Shown piece by piece: positions 22,939 to 34,370 of a stretch of DNA of 64,000 bases. Origin of the DNA: Arcuatula senhousia. Its lineage: Eukaryota; Mollusca; Bivalvia; Mytilida; Mytilidae. The position numbers and the translations under genes were made by a program. Location: the NCBI GenBank assembly GCA_963971305.1, contig OZ020313.1:54074203-54138202 (forward strand). The letters are read 5' to 3'. The notes below the pieces were generated by a model, which saw only the letters and a list, made by a program, of their open reading frames with translations, did not search any database and was not told the origin of the DNA. Position 1 is the stretch's first letter, and each line of letters begins with the position of its first letter.

Positions 22939-23619
22939 CTAATGATAGATTTTTTTCATGAATGGTCCGTAGTTAACTCTTTTATTCATCGGACCTTTTG
23001 CTCCGTGAAGCACCAAACTACGACGGGAATGTGTACATTCCTTTCTGGTCATGGTTCCGTTTTTACAAATCAAGGTACACCCATGGCGCTCCATAGTTTC
23101 ACCATTTTTGAGAATTTTATCGAACATCTCACAAGTTGATTTTTGCTTTGCAATTATTTTCGACTGTGTTCCTGGTGTGAATGGAAATAACAAGTTGTCC
23201 GACTTTTGGATTTCCGATTTTACTAAACTTGACATTCCGGAATAGTTAACCTTTGAATGTGTTGAGCTCGGTAATGAGCTCGGTTTAACGCCAATATGTC
23301 CATATGCCTTACCAGAAGTAGATGCCGATTTAGTTGATGTCTTTTGGACGTTGTTTGAAGTGTCCTGACTGTTTTGTACCGGAAATGACGAAAGCGATAT
23401 GTATTCAAGCTCCGAATCTTTGTTGCACATCAGCATAATTCCACTCATAGATTCAACGTTCATCCCCAGTTGTTTTACACCGTTTGGGCAACTGCACTTC
23501 CATGTTTGTGTGTTTGTCTGCAGCTCACAATGAATGTCCAGTGAGTTGGTGCTTTCACAGACATGCAAATTATACATGAACACTGCTACTATCAGAGAAA
23601 AACAAATTTTCATTGCCAT
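22939..23619 (-). CDS. Small secreted protein with the same two cysteine modules as the 705-residue protein, 226 residues
   Basis: A single-exon frame. Residues 1-23 are a signal peptide (CFSLIVAVFMYNLHV core). The N-terminal module has Cys31, 42, 44 and 65 with W-K-C-S-C, matching W-E-C-Y-C at Cys49/51 of the 705-residue protein. A Ser/Thr/Lys-rich linker of about 95 residues follows. The C-terminal module has Cys163, 181, 185 and 195 (C-x17-C-x3-C-x9-C) with the F-D-x-x-L-x-x-G core shared with the larger protein. The tail is basic with several dibasic sites (SRRS, NKRV, MKKI) that could be processed. The two genes lie on the same strand about 7 kb apart, with the LIM gene between them on the other strand, and look like a diverged duplicate pair. 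I do not recognise either module as a named domain, so no function is assigned. Confidence 0.85.
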   Translation of the reverse strand: MAMKICFSLIVAVFMYNLHVCESTNSLDIHCELQTNTQTWKCSCPNGVKQLGMNVESMSGIMLMCNKDSELEYISLSSFPVQNSQDTSNNVQKTSTKSASTSGKAYGHIGVKPSSLPSSTHSKVNYSGMSSLVKSEIQKSDNLLFPFTPGTQSKIIAKQKSTCEMFDKILKNGETMERHGCTLICKNGTMTRKECTHSRRSLVLHGAKGPMNKRVNYGPFMKKIYH

Positions 23620-24510
23620 TTTCGTGTAATCCTAGATAATATTTGTTAAGTACTAAAGAGAAAGGCAACAGTTGTTCTCGGTAAGGTGTGGAAATTAAAG
23701 GAATTTATCAAACGAAGCATTTAGAATTTGAATATATTATTTAATAATGTCTAAGCTGTCGCTATAATATATTGTCGCACAAACTTTGATACGATCAGCA
23801 CAGAGTTTCATTATTAAAATTATAGCAGGTTCTTTTAATAGCGTTAGACTTATCCCTCTTACATTGCTAAACAATGTATTTTTAGTTTATCTGTGCTAGT
23901 ATATCAAAATACAAGCTCAAATATTTGAAAACAGTGTCTTTTATTGAAGATATCTACAAAAATAAATTGCCGACAATGGGTTCTTTTCGTTGAACCAAGC
24001 TTTTGTTCCTGTCGTCTTCAACATTTTGATTCACTGACCTAAACTCTTTCTTTTAGACGATTTTATGGTTAGTTTTTATAATGATTTAAAGTGAAGCCTC
24101 AGAAAGAAACAAATTACCAGGCTGAGTGTCAATCAAGCAACTTAAATTTCGGCATGCTGTGAATGCAGAGTACTAAACTCTCATTAGCACCATTAGAATC
24201 AAAATACAATGTAGTTGCATTCCAAAAGTATCGGTCGAAAAAGATGTTCTCTATCGCTGAAAAGTTCAAATTCAGCACCGAGAATATCGACCATGAAGAG
24301 AATTAAGCTGCATTGCGTTTTTCATTTAGTATCTTTAAACTACTCAACCGAACTCGAGCATTATGTTGCTCCTATTTTAAATAAATCCAATTACCTTCCA
24401 TTCAAGACAAAAAGTGCGCTTTGTATGGAGTTTTACCGACTGCCGTAAACACTGGAAATCTGAAGACAGTCCAAAAAAATACCAGAGCATGATTTTTGAC
24501 AACTAAAATG
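23620..24510. other. Gene-free stretch
   Basis: The likely promoter of the 226-residue protein gene lies here, but I see no clear TATA box. A TTATCTAG just before its start codon could be a splice acceptor from a 5' leader exon. No repeats or RNA genes recognised. Confidence 0.4.
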
Positions 24511-24514
24511 ATAA

Positions 24515-24572
24515 TTGGAGAAAATGGTAGACAGCATCCTTATCATTACCTGATGTCTACCATTTTCTCCAA
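24515..24572. repeat. Perfect 19-bp hairpin with 20-base loop
   Basis: TTGGAGAAAATGGTAGACA is followed after 20 bases by its exact reverse complement. It adjoins the 3' end of the minus-strand LINE. It may be a small MITE or a cruciform-type inversion product. Confidence 0.75.
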
Positions 24573-24604
24573 CTGTCCTTTTTTTGTTAAACATCATACA
24601 CCAT

Positions 24605-25371
24605 TATTTTTTTGGGACTGTCTTTACTTACTTACTTGGGTATACTTGGTGGGTGAAAAGGATCTACTGTCGATCCCCTCTCATCTTCAGGGTTCTCTTG
24701 AAAGAGGATAGGCTAGTTGCTTGGACTGTCGCTTCACTGAGACTATTCCATCGGTCCACCACACGGTTACAAAAGTAAAACTTACTGATATCTGTTCTGC
24801 TGTGTTCCTTGCTGAGTTTTAACGAATGACCTCTTAGCTCACGTATTGGATGACTAAACAGAAAGTGAGATGGTGTTTTGACCAGACCATGCAGATATTT
24901 GTAAGTTTCCACCATATCGAAGAAGTTTCTTCTAGATTTAAGAGAAGGCAGTTGTATATCAGTCTTCGACAGATCCAAGCATCTTTTCTGAATCGATTCC
25001 AGTTTGTTTATGTCAGTTTTTAACCACGGGCTCCACACTGGGGAGGCATATTCGAGACCCGGTCTGATTATAGAAGTATGCAGTGTTGTTATTTTCTTTC
25101 GAGTTAGAAATGTAAAGCATCGTTTAATGAGTCCAATTTTCTGGTTTGCTTTCATAGAAACTTTATGAATATGTTCTGACGTTTTGAGGCTAGAGTTAAT
25201 ATATACTCCAAGGTCCTTTTGGGTAGTGACGCTCGATAGATACACTCCATTTAACGAGTAGAAAAAACGGACAGACTCACGTATTCTTAGCACCACACAT
25301 TTCTGAGCATTGAAATTTAAAAGCCAAAGTTTTGACCAGGCAGAAAAGTTGTTTAAATCTTGATTTAGATT
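24605..25371 (-). pseudogene. 5'-truncated non-LTR retrotransposon, C-terminal part of reverse transcriptase
   Basis: An open frame of about 235 residues begins abruptly after a stop at 25372-25374. It contains the RT-connecting W-L-L-N-F-N-A-Q-K-C block, KDLGVYI, RPGLEYASPVWSPW, IQKRCL and DRWNSL near the end; these are hallmarks of the C-terminal half of LINE ORF2 proteins. The catalytic YxDD region and everything upstream are absent. After the stop (24664) the 3' end carries an AAGT microsatellite tail (24620-24640). It is a different family from the LINE at 7.3 kb. It cannot be autonomous. Confidence 0.88.
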
Positions 25372-25997
25372 TCAATTGTTAAAGATAGCCAGTAATATCC
25401 GGTGTTTTGGTATATTGAAATGTTTGTCTTTAAATTTTGGTTTAAATTATGACACAATTTGTTGATAATATTATTACAGTTCTGTATAAACCTATAGGTG
25501 TCGATCCAATAGATAAAGGGTGACAATGATCTACTTTATAATCTGAACTGACCTTCGAGTAAATGGCAATTAACCAGGTGGGAAAGTAAGTCAATATCTA
25601 TTTCATATGTTAATTAATATATGGTGTCTTTTTATTGTTTCTACATATATTTTTGCTTTCAAATACGATGTCTGCTTTATCTTTATTCTTTAAATATTGA
25701 CACAGGCTTCGATCTTTGACCCTCCTTGTCCTCGATTATGAGTCTAATTAACCAATAATGGGAGATGTGAAACTCAAAAATTAAAAACAATTTTAAAAAA
25801 ACAGGGTAAGCGTTGCAAAAACGCATTTAATAACTGACCCAATTTTTTATAAATATTTTTAAATGTCATTTTGGTAAAAAATCTTTTGCACATGAAGCCC
25901 AAATAAACCAAGCCTTATTATTTGCATCTTTTTTTTATTTTTAATATTGATTACTCGTTTTCTCTGACTTTTAAATCCATAGTCATTAGTCAAAAAT

Positions 25998-26836
25998 ACA
26001 ATACACCATTCGTCAATAGGTAGTAAAACCTTGCTTCTGGGTTGAACTTTGAACAAAATGTTGGCGTCAAACATTCAATACACCATTCGTCAATAGGTAG
26101 TAAAACTTTGCTTCTGAGTTGAACTTTCAACAAAATGTTGGCGTCAAACATTTAATACACCATTCGTCAATAGGTAGTAAAACCTTGCTTCTGAGTTGAA
26201 CTTTGAACAAAATGTTGGCATCAAACATTCGATACACTATTCGTCAATAGATAGTAAAACCTTGCTTCTGAGTTGAACTTTGAACAAAATGTTGGCATCA
26301 AACATTCAATACACCATTCGTCAATAGGTAGTAAAACCTTGCTTCTGAGTTGAACTTTGAACAAAATGTTGGCGTCAAACATTCAATACACCATTCGTCA
26401 ATAGGTAGTAAAACCTTGCTTCTGAGTTGAACTTTGAACAAAATGTTGGCATCAAACATTCAATACACCATTCGCCAATAGGTAGTCAAACCTTGCTTCT
26501 GAGATAAACTTTGAACAAAATGTTGGCGTCAAACATTCGATACACTATTCGTCAATAGATAGTAAAACCTTGCTTCTGGGTTGAACTTTGAACAAAATGT
26601 TGGCATCAAACATTTAATACACCATTCGTCAATAGGTAGTAAAACCTTGCTTCTGAGTTAAACTTTGAACAAAATGTTGGCGTCAAACATTCGATACACC
26701 ATTCGGCAATAGGTAGTAAAACCTTGCTTCTGTGTTGAACTTTGAACAAAATGTTGGCGTCAAACATTCAATACACTATTCGTCAATAGGTAGTAAAACC
26801 TTGCTTCTGAGTTGAACTTTGAACAAAATGTTGGTC
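25998..26836. repeat. Satellite/minisatellite: 77-bp unit, 11 copies
   Basis: The unit runs ATACACCATTCGTCAATAGG, TAGTAAAACCTTGCTTCTG, AGTTGAACTTTGAACAAAAT, GTTGGCGTCAAACATT. I count 11 occurrences of the TTGCTTCTG core between 26030 and 26810. Copies are more than 90 percent alike, with a few recurrent variants (GGCGTC or GGCATC; ATTCAA or ATTCGA or ATTTAA) that indicate higher-order shuffling. The length is not a multiple of three and no frame stays open. Confidence 0.95.
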
Positions 26837-27415
26837 TCTAGTGAGCTTGAAACATGTTCAAATCAATCCAAACGTTAAAAGTTGATTTCCATTATTCGAG
26901 TTCCATTAATATTCCTGAAAGTAATCACCTCCGCCGTCATTTCCGTTTTGAAATTGGTAAGATTAATCCACAGAACCCCAAGATGTATAGCTTATATGTC
27001 TGAAACTGTACCGATTCGACAATAGGCGTTTTATGCATCGCATGAATCAAGTTAACGTTTTCATATATGTAATTCTAAGTTGCTGCTTTTTCACTTTGAA
27101 ATTAGAACCAGATATTGGAAACTTAAGAATAGTTTTGGTTTATATAAGGTAAGTTGTATGATGTAGTATTTGAATGTATAGTTAGTTGTAACTTGTGGTT
27201 AATTTTTTAAGACAAAATCATTTTTGATACTACTTGATAAATTAGCTTAAACCTTTATTTAAGAAAGGATACGAGTTGAAAATTTCAGTAAAATCTTTTT
27301 GGTGTTTTTATTGGAAATATTGAAAATTTGATAGTAACTTTTGATTATTGTATCATTTTAAGGGGTGTTTTGTAGGGTTCTTTCTTGTTAAATTTGGCTT
27401 TTGTCGATTTGATTT
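26837..27415. other. Gene-free stretch
   Basis: T-rich sequence between the satellite and a family B repeat. Nothing recognised. Confidence 0.4.
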
Positions 27416-27419
27416 TTAG

Positions 27420-27745
27420 CGTGTGTTATTTTTGTGCTTTGTGCAAGATTATCAAAGGGGGTGGTTGGGTCCAAAAAACTAGTTTCACCCCGCTACACTT
27501 TATATGTGCCTGTTCTTAGCCAGGGTTCTTTGTCAAAGCTTTTGTTTTTCCCTGTCATCATTGTGTTTATTGTTCTATGTCCAAAAATGGGTCTTTCGTT
27601 AATTATTTTGGGATTGGTATTGAATCTTGTGCATTGTATTTCTAATCTTGGGTAAATGCAAGACGGAGAGTAGTGCCCAATGGTCATGTTGAAAACTGTT
27701 GGCTGTTTTCAAAATTTGTGATTTTTAAAATTGTCGTTTCTTTAT
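27420..27745 (+). repeat. Dispersed repeat family B, long copy
   Basis: The order GTGCTTTGTGCAAGATTATC, CCAAAAAACTAGTTTCACCC, GCCAGGGTTCTTTGTCAAAG, TCTTGGGTAAATGCAAGACGG, GGTCATGTTGAAAACTG, TTGGCTGTTTTCAAAA, CTTTATGCTGG and TTATTCCACAT recurs at 39.9-40.2 kb (minus), 59.9-60.25 kb and 62.2 kb, with shorter pieces elsewhere. No coding sequence is conserved among copies. It looks like a non-autonomous retroelement or the 3' end of one. Confidence 0.75.
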
Positions 27746-28258
27746 GCTGGTTTATTCCACATTTCATTATTCATGTACTAGTATTCCATTGTTATTTTTA
27801 AGTTTGAAGTTGTTTGATAAGTTGACTTTTTCCTAACAAAATAAAATATTGATATAATTTGGTTTTTATTTACAATATATGTATATCCAAATAAGATAAA
27901 TCTTTGATAAAACTGTGTTTTAAAGAGAATCCTACCAGGGTATGTTTTTGTATGTGATATTATCTTAAAAGATATATAAAAGCTCAAAAGTACAATTCAA
28001 AACAGCTTTAATAAATTAAGCATAAAAGTACATGTTAGTTTTAAAATAGACTTTAAAAAAGCAATGCTATATCCTTTGAAACATTATATGACATAATCTT
28101 GAGTTCACTATACTAGTATGTAAATATCAAATGGTTGTTAATGTAGAGGACATACGGGTATACTGCATTGAAAAGAATTCCAATATTACTGAGCAGGCTT
28201 TATACTATAAAGTTGATAACAAAACTACACAACTGGGACAATCAATCTTTGGTGTTCA

Positions 28259-28327
28259 AGAAGAAAAGACAAAACAAGGCAAAGACAGGCAAAACAAGGC
28301 AAAGACAGGCAAAACAAAGCAAAGACA
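28259..28327. repeat. Short tandem repeat, about 18-bp unit
   Basis: AGGCAAAGACAGGCAAAAC repeats about 3.5 times. The small plus- and minus-strand frames across it are Lys/Gln- or Cys/Phe-rich by-products of the repeat. Confidence 0.8.
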
Positions 28328-28584
28328 TACCGGAGAAATTGAAAGATTCGCGGTACAAGGCATAAAAAAGGTTGGGTAAAACAAGATTTTTGGCCACAAA
28401 CATAAAAATAATGTCAATGTGTGGATCGTGTCTTTCTGGCACATATTCCATATTCTTTCTTTTTAAAATGTACATCTTCCGTTAAAAATACGGTTGTGTA
28501 CAAAAGGGGTAGTGTTGGATTGATGGAAGTGTTCAATATTGAAAGCGTTTTTTAAAATAACCATACTAAAATTAGAAAATATTT

Positions 28585-28723
28585 CAGGCCCCAGTTTCAT
28601 AAAACATCTCAAATTTGAGATTTTCTCTAATCTGTCTTCAACTCAAATATTGACCAATGAAATTGCAAGAAATCTCATTTGAGGAAATCTCAAATTTGAG
28701 ATGTTTTATGAAACTTTGGCCTG
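28585..28723. mobile_element. 139-bp foldback (MITE-like) with about 38-bp terminal inverted repeats
   Basis: CAGGCC..AGTTTCATAAAACAT then CTCAAATTTGAGATTT on the left is mirrored on the right by AAATCTCAAATTTGAG then ATGTTTTATGAAACT..GGCCTG. Each arm also contains the internal palindrome CTCAAATTTGAG. ATATTT occurs close to both ends, but not immediately adjacent, so no target duplication is claimed. Confidence 0.78.
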
Positions 28724-28789
28724 GGCATATTTTTTTTTACATCTAAGGGTTATATGTTTTATAAGGGGTCATATTAAAAAAATTATTAA

Positions 28790-29440
28790 CTTTATGCAGT
28801 AAAAGCTAAACATTTTGATAATCGAAACGCTTTGCTTCTATTGTTTGAAAGCTGTAAGAAAAAACAAAGTTATTTTATAGGACCATGACTTCTATAAGGG
28901 ATCACTCGAAGACTTTGATCCAATAGAGAATTTTGTGTTACATACATACTTATTAACAGCTAAACCAAGTTTGATTGCAATTGAACTGATGGTGTCAGAG
29001 GAGTTAATGATTTTACTATAATGAGGAAAGGCTGTAAAATTCTCAATTTTGACGTTTTCAGGGGAATAACTCCTAAAAGAAATGGTCCTACATCTTTGAC
29101 TCTGTTACATCTTTTGTAGATCTTGATGTGCTGAACAATATGCAATTTCAATTGCTTAAATATCTTTTACGTTTTTTAAGATATTCAGCTTCAAAAGGTC
29201 AAAAAGTGTAAACAAATCATGAAAAAGGGCAAAAACTCCTACAAGGGTGGTTGGATCTTCTTTCAAATAGTCTTTGTGTCGATCTTGTCGTGGCCTTTTT
29301 GGACATCCAAAATTCAAACGTCTTCAATTCGGTACATCTTTGCAGCAAGTTTGCTTACTACCTTTCATTTATTATTGTACTTGATATTTAAGATCAGGTA
29401 CCGAAAGGTTAAATATCTTTTCGAGTTGATGTAACAATAA
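28790..29440 (-). repeat. Diverged repeat family C copy
   Basis: GGGGAATAACTCCTAAAAG and TTGTAGATCTTGATGTGCTG are reverse-complement matches to parts of the duplicated unit at 601-1435. The match is patchy and the copy old. Confidence 0.45.
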
Positions 29441-31250
29441 TTACAAATAACGTGTTTTTGATATGTTTTACCTTCCTTTGTAAGTCGGACATACAATGCG
29501 TGGGGGAGGTTACAATAAAACCTTCACCCCTGATCTCTTTATAGTGTACATCTATGTAAAACCCCTAACATACCTTTATTACTTTTGTCCTTTATTGAAA
29601 TTTGCCCCAAACCAATTACCAGGTTACGGGGGATCTTGATTTTTGTGTGAGCCGTATAATTTAGAGTGGAAAAATCAGATGAAACATGTACCCTATTGTT
29701 GACAATTCTTCAAACAGGTGCACCCAGTTGTGTTCACAACACCAACCCCTTCCAATATCAAGATGAACGTAACAAAGACATTTTACACTTGACAGGAAGC
29801 AACACAAATAAGGTCAATCCGTGGTTTTGGTGGATGAATGAAAATGTTCGTTACTTTCATACATGACAACACTAATATGATCGATCCCTGGTTTCGGCTG
29901 TATCTACGTACAAACATGACTTTCCCCTTTCTCCGTTATTAAATATCAACCGTAAAAAATAAGGGTGAATAAAGACCAATATGAAAATCTTGTACCGCCT
30001 TTGTAGATACTTATGGATATTGTATTAATCTTTTTGATTAGTCTACATTTCATATAAACAGCCTAGGGGTCAATATGTTGGACAGATCTGGGATATTCTG
30101 CCATTGATTTGCATTACTTTTATTGAAGGTTACAGCTCCTAATAGATTAAAACTATAGACAATATTAGTTCCTTAAAAGCTTTAAACAATAATTCCCAAA
30201 TATATCATATAATTATGTTGAAACGTTTGTGAAATAGAAGGGTAATTTCCCCGTATTTATGACAAGTAAATAAGCACACACAGCACACACTTATTATTTT
30301 ACCATTTAGCTATGGTCTTTGTGGTCATTTCGTAAAATTAGCAAGAAAACTAAAAAGTCGTAATTGTAAACAATAAGTTTGAATATGATTTTGTTTTCTT
30401 TTTTCTTGTTTTCTAGATCACCAACTCTTAATGATCAGGTAATGAAGATTGTCAAAAATGAAAAATAGAACTACTTATGGTTGACCATTAGGGACACATG
30501 AAAATTGGTTAAAATGTGACAAAATTTAATGTCATTTTAATAAAAGATAAGATTAAGATTTTCAGGGCTTCCATGGTTCTTCAATCGAATGCCATTGAAG
30601 CTTTAAACACTTCCTACGGGTCTTCCAATATGGTTTGATTTCATTTTAGTTTCTAACAAATTTTGCATGGTTTTAAGAGGGATTCTGTTTTCCTACATTA
30701 CATAAAACATGATTGAGATGATAAAAAAACGCTCTTATTTGAATTCAATTACAGCAGAAATAAATCGTAGGATTCCTATCCCACGTTGATTTGCGTGATC
30801 ATGACAAATTTAAACGACTTGAAAAATTAAATGTGAAAATATAGGAGACGCTTCATCAATATTTAAATTCAATATTTGATGAACAAGGAAATTTATATTC
30901 TTGAAAGTGAACTAAAATAATAGTTTGTCCTAAACAAGCTAAAAATTCAGTATAACTGAGATTGAAATAAATTAAGTTAGGTGAAGATTTGTTTAAATTT
31001 AGAGCTAAAAACCACATTCAGATTTTAATAGTTTGATTACCAACGCATGTCCATGTCTTAAATACAATACATGTAAAACAATAGGTCATAATTAAATTTC
31101 AAGTAATGATCTTTCATAAAAAAAAGTACTGGAAACTGTCACTCTGTATAGATCTTTGATAGTTAATTGTGGAAGTTAAGGATATCTTTTAAATTTCTGT
31201 AACAGTAAGTTTCATTAAGTTAAAAGTACTTTAAATTTCCTGCAGCTTAA
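29441..31250. other. Gene-free stretch
   Basis: AT-rich sequence without an exon, RNA gene or clear repeat. Confidence 0.4.
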
Positions 31251-31253
31251 AAA

Positions 31254-31856
31254 CTTCAAGTAAATTTAAAGCACTTTGTTTTAGGGAAACTACAGAAAGT
31301 TCAAAGAAACAAAGGTGTACCAAAGGGGTAAACAAACACCATTATTCCGAAAAGATAAAGAGACAATTGGTTGACAAAAAATCATCACAACGAAACAAAC
31401 CACACAGTTAACACAAAACACGCATAACAACAAAACCGCAATTAGCAACGTGAACTCAAGTCGAAATGGTTTAAGAAGGCTACATACTTAAGCTTAAGAG
31501 AAAGGGGCCAAGAGAAAGCTGCTATTACATGTACTTTAATTTACATGTAATAGCAGCTTTCTCTTAAGCTTAAGTATGTAGCCTTCTTAAACCATTTAGT
31601 ACCAGTAATGCTTACTCTTCCGGAGCATTTGAGTTCACTCTCGTTTCGACTTGAGTTCACGTTGCTAATTGCGGTTTTGTTGTTATGCGTGTTTTGTGTT
31701 AACTGTGTGGTTTGTTTCGTTGTGATGATTTTTTGTCAACCGATTGTCTCTTTATCTTTTCGGAATAATGGTGTTTGTTTACCCCTTTGGTACACCTTTG
31801 TTTCTTTGAACTTTCTGTAGTTTCCCTAAAACAAAGTGCTTTAAATTTACTTGAAG
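31254..31856. repeat. 600-bp palindrome (long inverted repeat) centred near 31536
   Basis: The left arm, from CTTCAAGTAAATTTAAAGCA through TAGGGAAACTACAGAAAG, GTACCAAAGGGGTAAAC, AAGCTTAAGAGAAAG and CTGCTATTACATGTA, is followed at once by its reverse complement, ending GCTTTAAATTTACTTGAAG at 31856. The arms are nearly identical. The right arm keeps about 45 bases (with TCTTCCGGAGCATTTGAG) that the left lacks, and the left has a 14-base duplication near 31505. Each arm contains a family A fragment in mirrored orientation. High arm identity implies recent origin or gene conversion. Confidence 0.92.
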
Positions 31857-32265
31857 TTGCAGTTTTCCTAAATTTTGAATACAAGTACATTAAATTTTCT
31901 GCGGCTTTCATCAAATTAAAAGTACTTTAAATTTCCTACAGTTTTCCAAAACAAACAGTACTTTGAATCGCTACAGTTTTCCTACATCTTAAAGCACTTT
32001 CAATTTACTTCGGCTTTCCATAAAGTTAGAGTACTTTGAATATACTTCGACTTAATTAACATGAAATACTTTTAAATGCATATTGCATGGACCTTGGTCT
32101 TGAAATAATTTGAATTTATTACAGCTTTTTAAAAACATAAAGTATTTTAAGTTTTTTAAACTGTGTCTTTCTTGAAATCTTAATGTACAGTACTTGAATT
32201 TACTACAGCTTTCCTTAAAAAAGTATACTTTGAACTAACTTTCCTTAAACTAGAAGTAGTAAAAG
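31830..32265 (+). repeat. Degenerate short tandem repeat, about 40-60 bp spacing
   Basis: AAAGTACTTTAAATTT-like words followed by a CTACAGTTTTCC-like word recur irregularly to about 32260, and in reverse just left of the palindrome (31215-31260). The palindrome appears to sit inside this old array. Confidence 0.6.
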
Positions 32266-34235
32266 TAGCAATTATCCTTCAGTTTTTTTTCTGTAACTTA
32301 TTTAAAGTATATACAATTTCTTGTGTCTCATGATTTCATTGGTTATTAAAGCTAGATCTGTTCTTATATCTAAAATGTGTAGTAATTCAAACGAAATTGG
32401 TTTTGTTTCAATGGAAATGAAAGGTGTGGGCGGCAAATAATTATGACTTAAAATATGTAAACGAAATGGAATATTTGATTGTACAAATTGTACAATTTAT
32501 ATTCAATTATGATATCAGAACAAAGGAAGTCTTTTTTTCTATGTTGTTATTTCGAATGACATCTGATCAATATAGGGGCATGCAGGTCATGAAGGCAAAT
32601 GATGTTTGTTTGTTACAGAAATATACTGAATATAATAATAGTAAAGTATTGGTGTACCTTCAATACTTAAGGATGACTGCTGGTCAAGTTTTGAAATTTC
32701 TGTCAGATTTTCGGAATCCTCTTGATTTTACCATTTAAATAAGGATAATATTTTTGCCCAGCAACCCCCTAATTTCATTTCATAATCTGGTTTCTTACCT
32801 TGAATCATTAAGAGCTTATTTATAAAGTTTTAAAATTTTCTTGTTGTTTCTTCATAGGTTTATTCAGTAAAAAAGTTTATTGCTAAACCTTTGAAAAATT
32901 CAGATAAAGCCTTTTCCCGCCAAATTTTGAAGGTTTATTTTCTCAAAAAAACGAGTTCAACAACCCATGATTTTTTTAAGCTTATTTTGTACCGTCACCA
33001 AAGGTCTTTCCATCAAATATATAAATTTGTATACCTTGTTATTTTCAAACTGACCAGCTAACATCCTCAAGGATCTTCTTCGCTTGTTTGGCCGAGTTTC
33101 TTTATCTTTTAAGGGTGTTTTTTTTTTTGCTACTGTAATATACTTGGTGTAGCCTATAAGACAAGTAAACAATTTGGTTGAAAAAAATTAGTCTAGGTAC
33201 AGCAAATACGGCACATAACAACAAATAGTTACAGTGTATAATGTTGTTCTTTCTGCGACGCGAAGGTTGCTAACCTTATTGCATAGTTCTCTCTCAATCG
33301 AAGTTAAACGATTCGGTTTTCTATGTAGTCAAGTTTCTTTCATTTGAAGAATATTTTAGAAAATTATTCAAAATTGATAACAAAGAAGTATTTATGTTAT
33401 GTTTTATCCTTTTGTAAAAAGTTATTAAACTTACTATTGCAAATAAATGCCATGCTGTTTTGTTGAAGTAACCCGAGTCTTCATTCAAGGAAAACTTGTA
33501 ATTATTTCTCCTTTTAACAAACGTCAGATACTGAGAATTAATATAAATGTTGTATTAGTTACAGCACTATCTTTTTCACAGAATAATTCATTCTAGTTTG
33601 TCTTCGATCTCACCAACACGACCGACTGATATAGTTCTCCGGTAGATGAAACAGTTTGTTTGGGCATTTGTCTTTTATCTTGCAAGTTGTATTTGTAAAC
33701 AGTGGTCAACAATTAGCAAGAATGCCAAAATATGAACATAAAGAATTAACTCCGATAGAATCATAGTGCCCTTCAAAGGGAGGCTGCTATACCAGCGTTT
33801 CAGGTTATATAAAATGTTTTGGATATAAAATGATTTTATGATTTTTTTTTATTCAGAAAGTCGCACATATAGCGATGTTTTACTTACAATAAACCTGAAA
33901 TTCAGAGGTTATTAAAAGGGATAATCTCCAAAATGCAATATTCGAAACGTGTAATAATAGGAATGTCCCATATTGTTAAATAAGGACAAATGGATGTTTT
34001 TGTTGAAAATGACTCCATCAAAAATCAATTTATTGATTTTGAGGATGATTTAAATTTAGAAGGCGGGTGAAAAAAAATGTATTTAAATACAGAAAGGTAG
34101 AAACTTTGAAGTACTATTTTATTGCTGCGATTGGTAAGAGTAGAAATCGGATATAATTTCTGTGCATAATCTAAGCATATTAGAATTTCTGTTCTGCCAA
34201 AGGTATGGTTTTAAACTTTTTATTAGTGTAGCCTT
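32266..34235. other. Gene-free stretch
   Basis: The 104-residue frame at 32424-32738 has no signal peptide, splice context or motif, so I do not call it a gene. Nothing else recognised. Confidence 0.4.
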
Positions 34236-34239
34236 TTCA

Positions 34240-34370
34240 AACTGAATAAGTTGCTTGCTATTCAGTTGTTTTCGTGCTTTATGTTCTCTGTTTCTCGATG
34301 CTGTTTACGTTCGTGTTTACTTGTTTTGTCGTTCGGACTTTTGATATTTGAATACCCTGTTGGAACGTTT
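34240..34370 (+). repeat. Dispersed repeat family A fragment
   Basis: CAGTTGTTTTCGTGC, GTTCGTGTTTACTTG, TTTTGTCGTTCGGACTTTTG and ATATTTGAATACCC match the distal part of family A. Confidence 0.6.

Noticed and set aside
32424..32738. 104-residue frame on the plus strand
   Set aside because: No signal peptide, domain, splice context or promoter, and its length is within chance for an AT-rich window.
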